Assembly: GCA_964402955.1 (NCBI GenBank) | Contig: CAYOEZ010000216.1 | Coordinates: forward strand, 1 to 7,896 | Source: CAYOEZ01 sp964402955 | GTDB taxonomy: Bacteria; Chloroflexota; DTOL01; DAOUCN01 | DNA: 7,896 bases | Direction: 5' to 3' | Program-made: the position numbers and the translations under genes | The notes under the pieces: model-generated | Told to the model about the DNA's origin: nothing | Database searches by the model: none | The model's input: the letters and a program-made list of their open reading frames with translations, nothing else | Shown here: piece after piece, positions 1 to 6,990 of the stretch | Numbering within the stretch: position 1 is the first letter of the stretch | Layout: every line of letters starts with the position of its first letter

Positions 1-1
1 C

Positions 2-223
2 AAGAGAAGCGCGTACGGCTCGCCGCCCGTCAGCGACTACGCAACCGCCAAGTCGTCGGACACCAGCAGATTTGGACGCTTCTTCCACGCTATGCTAGAC
101 CGGGGTATCTACTGGCCCCCGTCGCAGTTTGAAGCAGTGTTTCTCTCCCTTGCTCATACCAACGACAATATTGCGGAAACCGTCGAGGCTGCGCACAAGG
201 CATGGAAATACGTAGGCGAGTGA
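2..223 (+). CDS. hemL: glutamate-1-semialdehyde 2,1-aminomutase, C-terminal fragment (5' end outside window)
   Basis: The 73 codons open at the window edge contain SRFGRFFHAMLDRGIYWPPS, then QFEAVFLSLAHT, NIAETVEAAH and a TGA stop at 221-223. This is the usual HemL C-terminus (FHxMLxxGxYxxPSQFExxFxSxAH followed by an amphipathic helix). HemL is the PLP-dependent enzyme that converts glutamate-1-semialdehyde to 5-aminolevulinate, the C5-route haem precursor, in the cytoplasm. The catalytic lysine region lies outside the window. The first eight or so codons (KRSAYGSP) do not resemble the FF-T/D strand that normally precedes the PVxDY motif, so the copy could be chimeric or truncated just upstream. 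The family call is firm. Whether the gene is intact cannot be judged from here. Confidence 0.8.
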   Translation, partial: KRSAYGSPPVSDYATAKSSDTSRFGRFFHAMLDRGIYWPPSQFEAVFLSLAHTNDNIAETVEAAHKAWKYVGE

Positions 224-230
224 TCTCGAC

Positions 231-685
231 GTGTCGCCGACCGAGCCGATGACCCTCACGCCGGGCGTCACCTATACTGCTATTCTCACTGCGCATCTTC
301 CGCCCACGACAGATGCCACAATAGACGCTGTGTTGGCCGAAGGGAACACCACTGCTCCTGATCGGGCGCGATGGGTCGTGAATGGGCAGGTCGAGGTGAC
401 AGATGGGCAGCGCGTCTTCCCGCGCAACCTGTCCGTGACGGATGTTATATGCCCGCAGGTGACGCCGCCCGCGATCAACTGGCGGCCGCCGGTGACCAAT
501 ATGCGTATCGCTCCGGGGCAGGTCGCAACCCCGGTCGTGACGATGACGAGTGCGATGACCATTGAGAATGCAAGCCTCAAGGTGACGGGCGCTATCACAC
601 CGTATCTAACGGTGGACTTCGGCGAGGCCCCTCCATTCACCGTTTTGCCCAATATCAGTACCCGATCACGCTGACCGTCAGGGCA
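231..685 (+). pseudogene. headless fragment of a beta-sandwich (Ig-like) surface protein, frameshifted
   Basis: The frame is open from 216, eight bases before which hemL ends, and an early GTG lies at 231 with no convincing Shine-Dalgarno. The translation looks like the middle of a larger secreted protein: LDVSPTEPMTLTPGVTYTAI, then MRIAPGQVATPVVTMTSA, IENASLKVTGAITPYLTVDF and PPFTVLPN. The reading frame runs into TGA near 674. In the +2 frame the text QYPITLTVRA continues the same beta-strand pattern, so a one-base loss lies near 645-656. The alternating Thr/Val strands and the APGQ turn are typical of bacterial Ig-like or NEW3/DUF11-like domains, but no specific family is recognised. The 5' end is missing and the 3' end runs into transposase sequence, so this is a pseudogene remnant between two junctions. 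It may descend from a surface protein like the large one encoded at 1323-4589, but I see no close match. Confidence 0.5.
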
Positions 686-1293
686 GTGGCGACGCCGACG
701 CTGGATCAGATGGCGCATGATCCCGCGACCACAGGGAACAGGCGTCACCCTACGCCATTGGTACGACGGCGTGCGGCGTGTGGTGGAGTTCGTCTCCGCC
801 ATGGCGGTCTGGTATCACGCGGGCATGCCGCCATTGCCTATTCGCTGGGTGTTGATCCGCGACCCCGAAGGCACATTTAAGCCGCAGGCCCTGTTGTGCA
901 CGGATCTGACCGCCGATCCGGTTCAGATTGTGACCTGGTTCGTCATGCGTTGGCAGATCGAAGTCACGTTTCACGAAGTCCGGGCACAACCTCGGCGTGG
1001 AGACGCAGCGCCAATGGTCGGACTTGGCGATTGCTCGGACGACACCAGCTTTGCTCGGACTGTTCTAGCTGGTGACCCTGGCAGCCAACTGTCTGACGAA
1101 GGAAGACACGCTGCCGGTTGGCCAGGCAGCGTGGTACGCCAAGTCTCTGCCCAGGTTTGCCGATGCGTTAGCTGTCGTTCGACAGGACTTGTGGCAACAT
1201 ACGACTTTTCCGGCATCTTGCGCCCAGACCGACATGGAAAAAACGGTGCACTCGCTTCTGGAGCGGTGCACAGAAGCCCCATGTCATATGTAG
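686..1293 (+). pseudogene. IS transposase (DDE type) C-terminal remnant: two frameshifts and one internal stop
   Basis: Three consecutive frames read as one transposase tail. Frame 2 from about 686 gives ATPTLDQMAHDPATT. Frame 0 from about 740 gives LRHWYDGVRRVVEF, AVWYHAGMPPLPIRWVLIRD, FKPQALLCTDL and WFVMRWQIEVTFHEVRA. Frame 1 from 985 gives HNLGVETQRQWSDLAIARTT, a TAG at 1066-1068, then LPVGQAAWYAKSLPRFADAL and a tail ending at TAG 1291-1293. The RWQxExTF segment carries the probable catalytic Glu of a DDE nuclease related to IS4/IS701-type transposases; the exact family is uncertain. The N-terminal half with the two catalytic Asp residues is missing. No terminal inverted repeats or target duplication could be paired around it. 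It cannot encode an active enzyme and marks an old rearrangement beside the cytochrome locus. Confidence 0.85.
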
Positions 1294-1322
1294 CAATCGT
1301 ACCGATTTGGATAAAGTCTAGC

Positions 1323-4300
1323 TCAGTACTCCTCGGGATTATGGTCCTTGCCGTGGCAGGTCAGATAACACTGGCCCTTCTGGGTTTGCTGGTCAAACTC
1401 CCATTTCAACTGGCCGCCGCTACTCGCCGTTACGTTCGGCGCAAAGTTCACCAGACGGCTTCCACTCGCATTCCCGCGCGCGTTGCGACCCTGGCCGTGC
1501 ATGCGATAGTGGCACTCGCTGCAGATCGCGTTTCCTTGTCCTGCACCGGGCGTGTCAATATCCGTGGACGCCCCGCCATCACCTGGGTTGTCGTATATGT
1601 TGGTCACATGATACCCATGAAAGCGGAAATTGCTATCGCTGCGGGCGTCACCACTCCGGTCTACGTAAGGGGCTTCGCTATGGCATTGGTAGCAAAGCGC
1701 AAAGTCACTGGCACTGTAATTGTTGGTAGAGGAAGTGGGTGTCAGGACGCGATCGCGTAGGTTGTTCATCAAGAGGCTTCGGTATCTGCTCGTATGCGGC
1801 GCCAGACGGACGTTGCCCGCTGGCGGTGATGCAGGGTTGGCCAAGCGATAATCCCCGTGACAGTGGACGCAGCGCACGACGGAACTGGTTGTGAAGTTCC
1901 ACAGCTTATAGGGCGACGTACCAGCGAGATTGTTCGCCATCTTCGCGGTGGTGTTCTTGCCGGCGGCTTCAATCGGGTGGTAGGACGGATTCGCAGGGTT
2001 GAATTCCGCACCCTTGTCAAGCTTCTTGTACGACTCTTTAGCATAACTCAACAAAGTCGTGTACGCCGAATGGCACTTCAGACAAAGCTCGTACTCATAC
2101 GTGATCGGATTCTTCCAGGCGAACGTGGGGGTGGTGCCAGCCCCACTGTTGGTGACACCCACCCCCGAGACGTTCTTCAACGCACCGGAAGCAGTCCATC
2201 CACTGCCGCTGCCACTAGATAGCGCTGGATCGGCGCTATGAGGGTTATGGCAATCGCCACACTCACTGTGCCGGTTGAGAACGTTGGGGAACTCGTCGTT
2301 CTTCGCTGCCGTGTGGCTAGAGGGTGTTGTGGCTGCATGGGAATAGAACGAACTCGTACCGGGACTGTTCGCCGGCACACTGGCATCTGTGTACTGCCTC
2401 TGAATGTTCTTAGTGGAGCCTGTGCCATCGTGGCAACTGAAACAGAGATTGCTCTGGGCAGGGGCATCTGACAATGTATTGCGGTTCTTTCCAGTGTGAC
2501 CACGGTGGCAAAGCGCACAAGTGTCCGATACAGCAGTGTACGGTCCATGGGGGCTGGTGAACGCTGGCCCTGACGGAAATCCCAAATTTCCCTCCCAAAC
2601 ACCTGTCAGCGTGGAGCCAGGCACGGAGGACCACGGGCCAATCCCTGCACCCGCATTGGGATCAATCCCTGCAAACTGAGGCCGAGTCAGTTGCAGGGGC
2701 GGCGACGAAGCCATCACGATGCGCGCCACCAATCCCGGGACCAGACGATCATCGTCTGTCAGCCGGAAGTAGTAGTCCTTCATGTATGCAGCGTCCACAG
2801 GTGCGCGCACACTGAACTCGATTTCCGTGTACGAGAACGGATTGAGGGCCAACACAGGGGCCGGATTCTGCATTGTGAAGATATAGCCATCCTGTGCGGC
2901 GCCCAAATCCTGCCCAAGTCCGAAGTCCGATGCACGAATGACCTGGCTGTTGGCGATTTCCCGCAAGGGGCGGATGTAGAAAGGCTGCCCCGTCACCGCG
3001 TCTCCAGGCGGGACCAATTGGAAGCCACTGTCTGCACGCGGACTCCACTCCAAACGTGGCTGCCAGCGAACCGAAGAGGACTGACTATTGATCACCTGGA
3101 AACGGACTCGAAAGGCTTTGAAACGCGGGATCCCCCGTGCTGTCGTGTCGGGTCCTGCAACATACGTCATCTTATCAAGTGGCGCGTCCCAGCCGATACG
3201 ATAATGGGCAGTTCTCAAGGGATGAGCAAGCAAGACAGACCATATCTCGCTTTGCAGGTTGTACCCGGAGTTGCTTAGCACGCTGTAAAAGTAGGATCGG
3301 GTTTGCGGAGCCCCATGTCCTGGACTGTATAGCCGATACGTCTTCGTAAGGACAGCGCCCGGCGCAGTATCACCCAGAGGCCATTCGATCATCTGGGTAT
3401 CCATGTTCACCACGGTGACCGTCCCTCCGCCGGGGTTGAGCACGACCCAGGAGCGCGGGACATACTCGACAAGTACAGTGCGCGTAAGCGGCGCTAAGGC
3501 TGTGATGCCGATCTGCATATCCACTTGGGTGGCAGGGGATACACTGTGATCCGACACTCCCATGCCCGCCAGCGCACGACTAAACTTGACAAGGAGCAAC
3601 CGCGTGATGGCCGTTGAGGTGGCACGCTCGACTCCATTGACTAGCGCGCTCAGGACTGTTTCATTGATAAGTTCCTGCCGCGCTTGGGTGCTGGCCGTAA
3701 CCGTCAGAGTTGTGATCGCGCTGGCACCGGGCGCCAACTTGAAGCGACTCTCCTTCAATGAGGTTGTGAACGTGGTCGGTATGCTGTTTGTTGCCGTTAA
3801 CATGACTATGGTCGTGATGGTACTGGCATTTGTCAACGAAACAATGTAGTTGGCGCTGCCACCAGGCACGACTGACGACTCTCGCGGAGTGAGGGCAAGT
3901 TGAAGCACCCCTATGAGTGCGGGAGTTCCTGTAACGGTCGGCGTAGTGGTGATGGTGCCTGTCGGAGTCAGGGTGGGCGTGACCGTCATCGAGATGGTCG
4001 CGGTAGGTGTCACCGACGCGGTGGCGGTTAACGACGGGGTCCCGAACGGGGACTGAGTAACGGTTGCAGTATGCATCGGCGTCCCTATTTCTGTGGGTGT
4101 CGCCGTCAGTGTCAGGGTTGGAGTAAGCCACTGTGTGACTGTAGGGCTTGTGGTAGTGTTAGGCGTGCGTGTTTCTGTTTGTGTTGGTGTTGGTGCCGCT
4201 ATCAGTGTGGGCGTTGGAGTCGACCACGCCGTGACTGTGGGGGTTGCAGTAGGGGTTCCTGCAGGAGCAACCGTCGTAGTCACTGTTGGCGTACTAACCG

Positions 4301-4589
4301 ACTGAGTGGGCGCGGTTGTTGGAACCGGTGACGGCGCGCGGCTTGGCGTAGGCGTCGCCAGCAGCGTCGGACCAGCGGTTGGCGTAAGTGTAAACCGAGG
4401 GGTAGGCGACGTGGTGGGCGTGTAAGAGTGCAGCTCCTCAGCGGCCACAGGTGCGATCTCAATCGGGCCAAAAAGAAGCAACTGCGAGAACAAGACCAAG
4501 CAGACGGCGAAAAACGCCACCCGTATGGGCAGCCGGTACCAACAGACACATCTTTTCTCATGTGACCGCATTTCACCCGGTGACACCAT
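1323..4589 (-). CDS. large secreted octahaem c-type cytochrome with Thr/Pro stalk and beta-sandwich domains
   Basis: The product has 1088 residues. ATG 4589 is chosen because GGGA lies five bases upstream and 30 bases separate it from the preceding stop; an alternative ATG is residue 7. The order is: hydrophobic signal segment about 22-42 with likely cleavage after VAA (50); Thr/Pro-rich stalk 56-224; an NEW3/DUF11-like beta-sandwich about 226-330 (VPGGSANY, KLAPGASA); a second about 340-425 (IEWPLGD, then TKTYRL); an unrecognised beta-rich region about 455-630; and a haem domain 680-1088. CXXCH sites begin at 691, 716, 777, 836, 907, 966 and 1023, and a CX3CH (CYLTCH) at 1074 makes eight probable haems. 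The CALCHRGHTG and CFSCHDGTG pair fits the doubled-CXXCH family and resembles the start of the hexahaem protein encoded upstream. There is no C-terminal anchor. It is last in the run of three closely spaced cytochrome genes and probably acts at the cell surface in electron transfer. The partner or acceptor is unknown. Confidence 0.9.
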   Translation of the reverse strand: MVSPGEMRSHEKRCVCWYRLPIRVAFFAVCLVLFSQLLLFGPIEIAPVAAEELHSYTPTTSPTPRFTLTPTAGPTLLATPTPSRAPSPVPTTAPTQSVSTPTVTTTVAPAGTPTATPTVTAWSTPTPTLIAAPTPTQTETRTPNTTTSPTVTQWLTPTLTLTATPTEIGTPMHTATVTQSPFGTPSLTATASVTPTATISMTVTPTLTPTGTITTTPTVTGTPALIGVLQLALTPRESSVVPGGSANYIVSLTNASTITTIVMLTATNSIPTTFTTSLKESRFKLAPGASAITTLTVTASTQARQELINETVLSALVNGVERATSTAITRLLLVKFSRALAGMGVSDHSVSPATQVDMQIGITALAPLTRTVLVEYVPRSWVVLNPGGGTVTVVNMDTQMIEWPLGDTAPGAVLTKTYRLYSPGHGAPQTRSYFYSVLSNSGYNLQSEIWSVLLAHPLRTAHYRIGWDAPLDKMTYVAGPDTTARGIPRFKAFRVRFQVINSQSSSVRWQPRLEWSPRADSGFQLVPPGDAVTGQPFYIRPLREIANSQVIRASDFGLGQDLGAAQDGYIFTMQNPAPVLALNPFSYTEIEFSVRAPVDAAYMKDYYFRLTDDDRLVPGLVARIVMASSPPLQLTRPQFAGIDPNAGAGIGPWSSVPGSTLTGVWEGNLGFPSGPAFTSPHGPYTAVSDTCALCHRGHTGKNRNTLSDAPAQSNLCFSCHDGTGSTKNIQRQYTDASVPANSPGTSSFYSHAATTPSSHTAAKNDEFPNVLNRHSECGDCHNPHSADPALSSGSGSGWTASGALKNVSGVGVTNSGAGTTPTFAWKNPITYEYELCLKCHSAYTTLLSYAKESYKKLDKGAEFNPANPSYHPIEAAGKNTTAKMANNLAGTSPYKLWNFTTSSVVRCVHCHGDYRLANPASPPAGNVRLAPHTSRYRSLLMNNLRDRVLTPTSSTNNYSASDFALCYQCHSEAPYVDRSGDARSDSNFRFHGYHVTNIYDNPGDGGASTDIDTPGAGQGNAICSECHYRMHGQGRNARGNASGSRLVNFAPNVTASSGGQLKWEFDQQTQKGQCYLTCHGKDHNPEEY
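3918..4424 (-). repeat. Thr/Pro-rich low-complexity tract encoding a surface stalk
   Basis: This tract is residues 56-224 of the large cytochrome. It is dominated by TPT, TATPT and TPTLT type units and is visible on the + strand as degenerate GGTGT/GGCGT runs. Such tracts act as extended, often glycosylated, spacers that hold a domain away from the membrane or through the cell wall. The repetition makes the DNA prone to slippage and also creates long artefactual frames on the opposite strand. Confidence 0.85.
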
Positions 4590-4619
4590 ATCATTCCCAA
4601 CCGACGCTTTTTTCCATCT

Positions 4620-5927
4620 CTACTTCTTCACATTATGGCACATCGTACAGTCTTCGCGTCCCTCCAGCTTGTGACTGATCTCTAGCGGCATGGCTTTGGC
4701 AGCGCCGTGGCACATTGTGCACATCGCGTCCGTACGCCTGGCATGGCTTGCAGGCAGAGCCTTCAATGCTTTCGCCGAGTGACACGCTGTGCAAGATGGC
4801 CGACCCACCACAGTATGCGGTGCTTCAGGAACAGTCAGCGAGTTCTCATGACAGATCGTGCACATCACATCCGTACGTTTGGCGTGCGTTACCGGAAGCA
4901 TAACCACGCCTTTGGCGCCATGACAACTGCTGCACGTTTCGTGGCCGGCAACAGCGTGGGCAATTGCAGGGGGACTGGCCGTCGCTGGTTCATGGCAGGC
5001 GAAGCAGGTTTCCTGCGTTCGTTTGCTGTGGCTGGCAGGCAGCGGAACCATCGCTCCAGTGCTATGACAGCTCGTACAGAGGGTTCGCCCACCAGCAGTG
5101 CTATGCGTGATGGCTGGCACGGCAACCCCTGACGCGGTGTGACAAAGTTGGCACATGCTCTCCGTACGGTTGGTATGCGTTGCCGACAGCGTGACCATCG
5201 CCTTGGCGCCATGGCACTGCGAACAACTCTCTCGACCCTCTACTCTGTGCGCAATCTGCGGCACGGATAATGTATCCTCATGACACGTGGTGCACATCTT
5301 GTCTGTCCGATTCTGATGCGAAGCCGGTAGTGCAACCAGGCCGCCAGAAAACGCGTGACATGCGGTGCAAGCGGCTTTGCTTTGGGTGTCGTGCGCCACG
5401 GCGGGCACAGACGAGACGACGCGAGTATGGCATATGGCGCAGACCTTATCCGAGCGGCCAGCATGGTCAGCCAGAAGCGGCGCCAGTTGACCGGCAGCAT
5501 GACAGGCGCTACAGACGTCGCGCCCCTTCACGCGGTGTACGATGTCAGGCGGCCTGGCCGTCTGCGCTATATGGCAGGTCTGGCACGTCTTGTTGTCCCG
5601 ACCTTCGTGCGACGCGGGTACCGGCCACATGGACTTGTGACAAGCCAGGCAATCGCCGCGCCCCTCCGTTGTGTGCGGCACCGTTGGTCCCACTTGGGCC
5701 GGCAGCGTCGGAATTGGCGTTGCACTGGGAGCCAGCGTCGGGCTCGGAGCGAGCGTCGGAGAGGGAGCTGGCGTGGCAGCCGGAAGCGGCCCGCGCCCGG
5801 CGATCAAAATCGCGAACAGAATCCCAATTCCGATCACGAGTAAGCTACCCACAATGACAATGCGCCCAAGCAGACGGTCCGTTCGATCACCCGTCGCGTC
5901 ATCCGACTCGCTTGCCGTTTTTTTCAC
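4620..5927 (-). CDS. membrane-anchored 15-haem c-type cytochrome built of 24-residue modules
   Basis: The product has 435 residues. The frame is open to 6374 but would overlap the upstream gene, so GTG 5927 is preferred. GGAG lies six bases before it, and it gives a short acidic and basic cytoplasmic tail followed by a signal-anchor helix at about residues 22-43 (IVIVGSLLVIGIGILFAIL). A Pro/Ala/Thr linker follows (46-84, with APSPTL repeats). The rest is haem modules, with CXXCH starting at residues 93, 115, 139, 163, 187, 212, 235, 259, 284, 308, 332, 356, 379, 403 and 427. The spacing is 22 to 25 residues, mostly 24. Every motif is preceded by a His at C-8 (C-9 for the ninth), giving one candidate distal ligand per haem. 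Odd modules read H-x-V-x-GR and even modules read H-x-x-RT. I recognise the module type (c3/c7-like, doubled CXXCH) but no named protein of 15 units. The protein probably faces outward from the membrane as an electron wire. Confidence 0.92.
   Translation of the reverse strand: MKKTASESDDATGDRTDRLLGRIVIVGSLLVIGIGILFAILIAGRGPLPAATPAPSPTLAPSPTLAPSATPIPTLPAQVGPTVPHTTEGRGDCLACHKSMWPVPASHEGRDNKTCQTCHIAQTARPPDIVHRVKGRDVCSACHAAGQLAPLLADHAGRSDKVCAICHTRVVSSVPAVAHDTQSKAACTACHAFSGGLVALPASHQNRTDKMCTTCHEDTLSVPQIAHRVEGRESCSQCHGAKAMVTLSATHTNRTESMCQLCHTASGVAVPAITHSTAGGRTLCTSCHSTGAMVPLPASHSKRTQETCFACHEPATASPPAIAHAVAGHETCSSCHGAKGVVMLPVTHAKRTDVMCTICHENSLTVPEAPHTVVGRPSCTACHSAKALKALPASHARRTDAMCTMCHGAAKAMPLEISHKLEGREDCTMCHNVKK
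4635..5651 (-). repeat. 15 tandem copies of a haem-binding module (about 72 bp each, alternating in pairs)
   Basis: This tract is residues 93-431 of the 15-haem protein. Fourteen successive CXXCH-to-CXXCH distances are 22, 24, 24, 24, 25, 23, 24, 25, 24, 24, 24, 23, 24 and 24 residues. Alternate modules resemble each other more than their direct neighbours (GR-x-x-C then CHGAKA and LPASH; RT-D-x-M-C then CHE and VP-x-IAH). The true unit is therefore a di-haem block of about 48 residues, present seven and a half times. This suggests growth by in-frame tandem duplication. Confidence 0.9.
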
Positions 5928-5994
5928 AACACACTCCAACTTTCGACGAGAGGAAGGAAAGTTGAGTGCTCCCCTTCCTCTCTCCACGAGCTGA
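5928..5994 (-). promoter_or_regulatory. intergenic leader with two overlapping inverted repeats before the 15-haem gene
   Basis: In the transcript sense, GAGAGGAAGG (5982-5973) pairs perfectly with CCTTCCTCTC (5957-5948) around a 15-nt loop. The loop segment CACTCAACTTT (5968-5958) is complementary, with one bulged base, to AAAGTTGGAGTG (5943-5932), which contains the GGAG ribosome binding site of the downstream GTG at 5927. The two pairings interleave, so they are alternatives or, less likely, a pseudoknot. The four-base connector over a ten-pair stem is short for a full pseudoknot. No U-tract follows, so this is not a classical terminator. A role in setting the translation level of the 15-haem protein relative to the hexahaem protein, or in transcript processing, is an inference. 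Confidence 0.5.
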
Positions 5995-6966
5995 CTACTT
6001 GTTGTGACAGGTCTGGCACACGCCGCGGTTGTTGATGCGGAGCAGTGAGCTGTCAAGGTAGGCGCCTCCGCCCTCTGCCGTTCCCGGTTTGGGCACTGAG
6101 GACGAGTTGGTACCCATTGACGCAACCGTGCCATGCACGACGTGGCAGGTGAAGCACGCAGGCGCGCCATTCGCGTCAGAGTTGCTGACGTTTGACCCAT
6201 TGGTCTTGTGCCGATACTTGTAGATCGCGTCGCCCGAAGCACCTGAACTGGTGGCGTGGATGCGGGTATGGCAGCGGGCGCACCACGTGCTGATTGTACT
6301 GATCTTGCCGTTGTCAGGGTCGGCATCACTGGCAGAGTGGTACTGCTGCCCGTAATACTTGCCCGTCGCGTCACTAATGGTGTAGACCTTCGTGCTCACG
6401 TCCGGAACCGTGAGCGCAGCGCCTCCCAGCTCCGTAACATCACTGGGGGTCGCCCTCAGGATGCGGTACGTTGCTGCTTGTGATACTCCGGCCTTGCCGT
6501 GCGGGTCATGGCAGGAGCTACATTGCAGAGCAACGGAGGAGCCGGCGTAGGCTGAAGCGCTGATGGCGCCGCTACCCCACACCGTGTCAGATGTGTAGCC
6601 TGTAATGCCAACAACCCCGTGCTTGGACGTGACCGTCGTGGTGACAACGCCGGTGAGGTTGGTGTTCATGGAAGCGTTTGTGAAGCCACCACCCTTCAGC
6701 CTGCCGCCGCCGCTGCCTACCCACAGACCATCCGTCACTTTCGTGTTGGCGCCTGTACCGTTGTGGCATGAGGTACACAGAGCATAGGTCGAGGTCATCT
6801 TCAGAAGACTATCGCCAACGCCGGTGTGTACGCGGTGGCAGCCAGCGCACGCGTCAGTTGTCGCTGTGAAGCCGCCGTGGGGGCCGTTATCTGCCAGGGC
6901 AATGCCAGTCGAAAGCGCCACTACGGTCAGGGTCAGAGCCGCTGCGATGATCCAACGATGTGTCAC
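5995..6966 (-). CDS. secreted hexahaem c-type cytochrome, OmcS-like
   Basis: The product has 323 residues. The start is GTG 6966, with a strong AAAGGAGG six bases upstream. The signal peptide ends near ALA-DN (25/26). Six CXXCH sites begin at residues 40, 64, 149, 229, 271 and 317. Local sequences are DACAGCHRVHTG, CTSCHNGTG, QCSSCHDPHGK then TYRIL, TWCARCHTRIH, CFTCHVVHG, and NRGVCQTCHNK at the very C-terminus. The order, the CSSCHDPHGK-YRIL and WCA-x-CHT-x-IH signatures and the terminal haem match what I remember of Geobacter sulfurreducens OmcS, a hexahaem cytochrome that polymerises into extracellular filaments. The mature form here is about 298 residues, clearly shorter than OmcS. Eight further His in the mature chain can supply distal ligands. 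It has no anchor and is probably released to the cell exterior. Filament formation is unproven. It could instead be a soluble doubled-CXXCH protein. It is probably the first gene of the run that continues into the 15-haem and octahaem genes. Confidence 0.92.
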   Translation of the reverse strand: MTHRWIIAAALTLTVVALSTGIALADNGPHGGFTATTDACAGCHRVHTGVGDSLLKMTSTYALCTSCHNGTGANTKVTDGLWVGSGGGRLKGGGFTNASMNTNLTGVVTTTVTSKHGVVGITGYTSDTVWGSGAISASAYAGSSVALQCSSCHDPHGKAGVSQAATYRILRATPSDVTELGGAALTVPDVSTKVYTISDATGKYYGQQYHSASDADPDNGKISTISTWCARCHTRIHATSSGASGDAIYKYRHKTNGSNVSNSDANGAPACFTCHVVHGTVASMGTNSSSVPKPGTAEGGGAYLDSSLLRINNRGVCQTCHNK

Positions 6967-6972
6967 TTTTTT

Positions 6973-6980
6973 CCTCCTTT
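6973..6980 (-). promoter_or_regulatory. strong Shine-Dalgarno of the hexahaem cytochrome
   Basis: AAAGGAGG (transcript sense) ends six bases before GTG at 6966. It fixes the GTG as the start and predicts efficient translation. The miniature element begins 18 bases upstream of it, so the ribosome binding site was left intact by the insertion. Confidence 0.85.
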
Positions 6981-6990
6981 CTCAATCTAG

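Noticed and set aside
1294..1322. Possible IS right end between transposase remnant and cytochrome stop
   Set aside because: No inverted partner was found on the left side of the remnant, so an IS boundary cannot be supported.
717..1760. Long + strand open frame of 347 codons
   Set aside because: Only its first part (to about 984) is transposase-like. After that it is out of frame with the remnant and then runs antisense to the haem domain of the large cytochrome.
4071..4331. Open + strand frames rich in Gly, Val and Cys/Arg opposite the Thr/Pro stalk
   Set aside because: These are mirror artefacts of the repetitive ACN/CCN codons on the coding strand.
4635..5651. Regular repeats of about 72 bp considered as CRISPR or satellite DNA
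   Set aside because: The period follows the CXXCH codons of a coding frame, the copies are diverged, and there are no unique spacers.
5928..6374. Upstream extension of the 15-haem frame into the hexahaem gene
   Set aside because: The extra residues overlap a well-supported gene in another frame and show no signal or domain. GTG 5927 with GGAG and a signal anchor explains the start.
5995..6966. Hexahaem protein as a nitrite or hydroxylamine/tetrathionate-type reductase
   Set aside because: All six sites are ordinary CXXCH with no CXXCK or crosslinking Tyr motif. The site order fits an electron-transfer protein.
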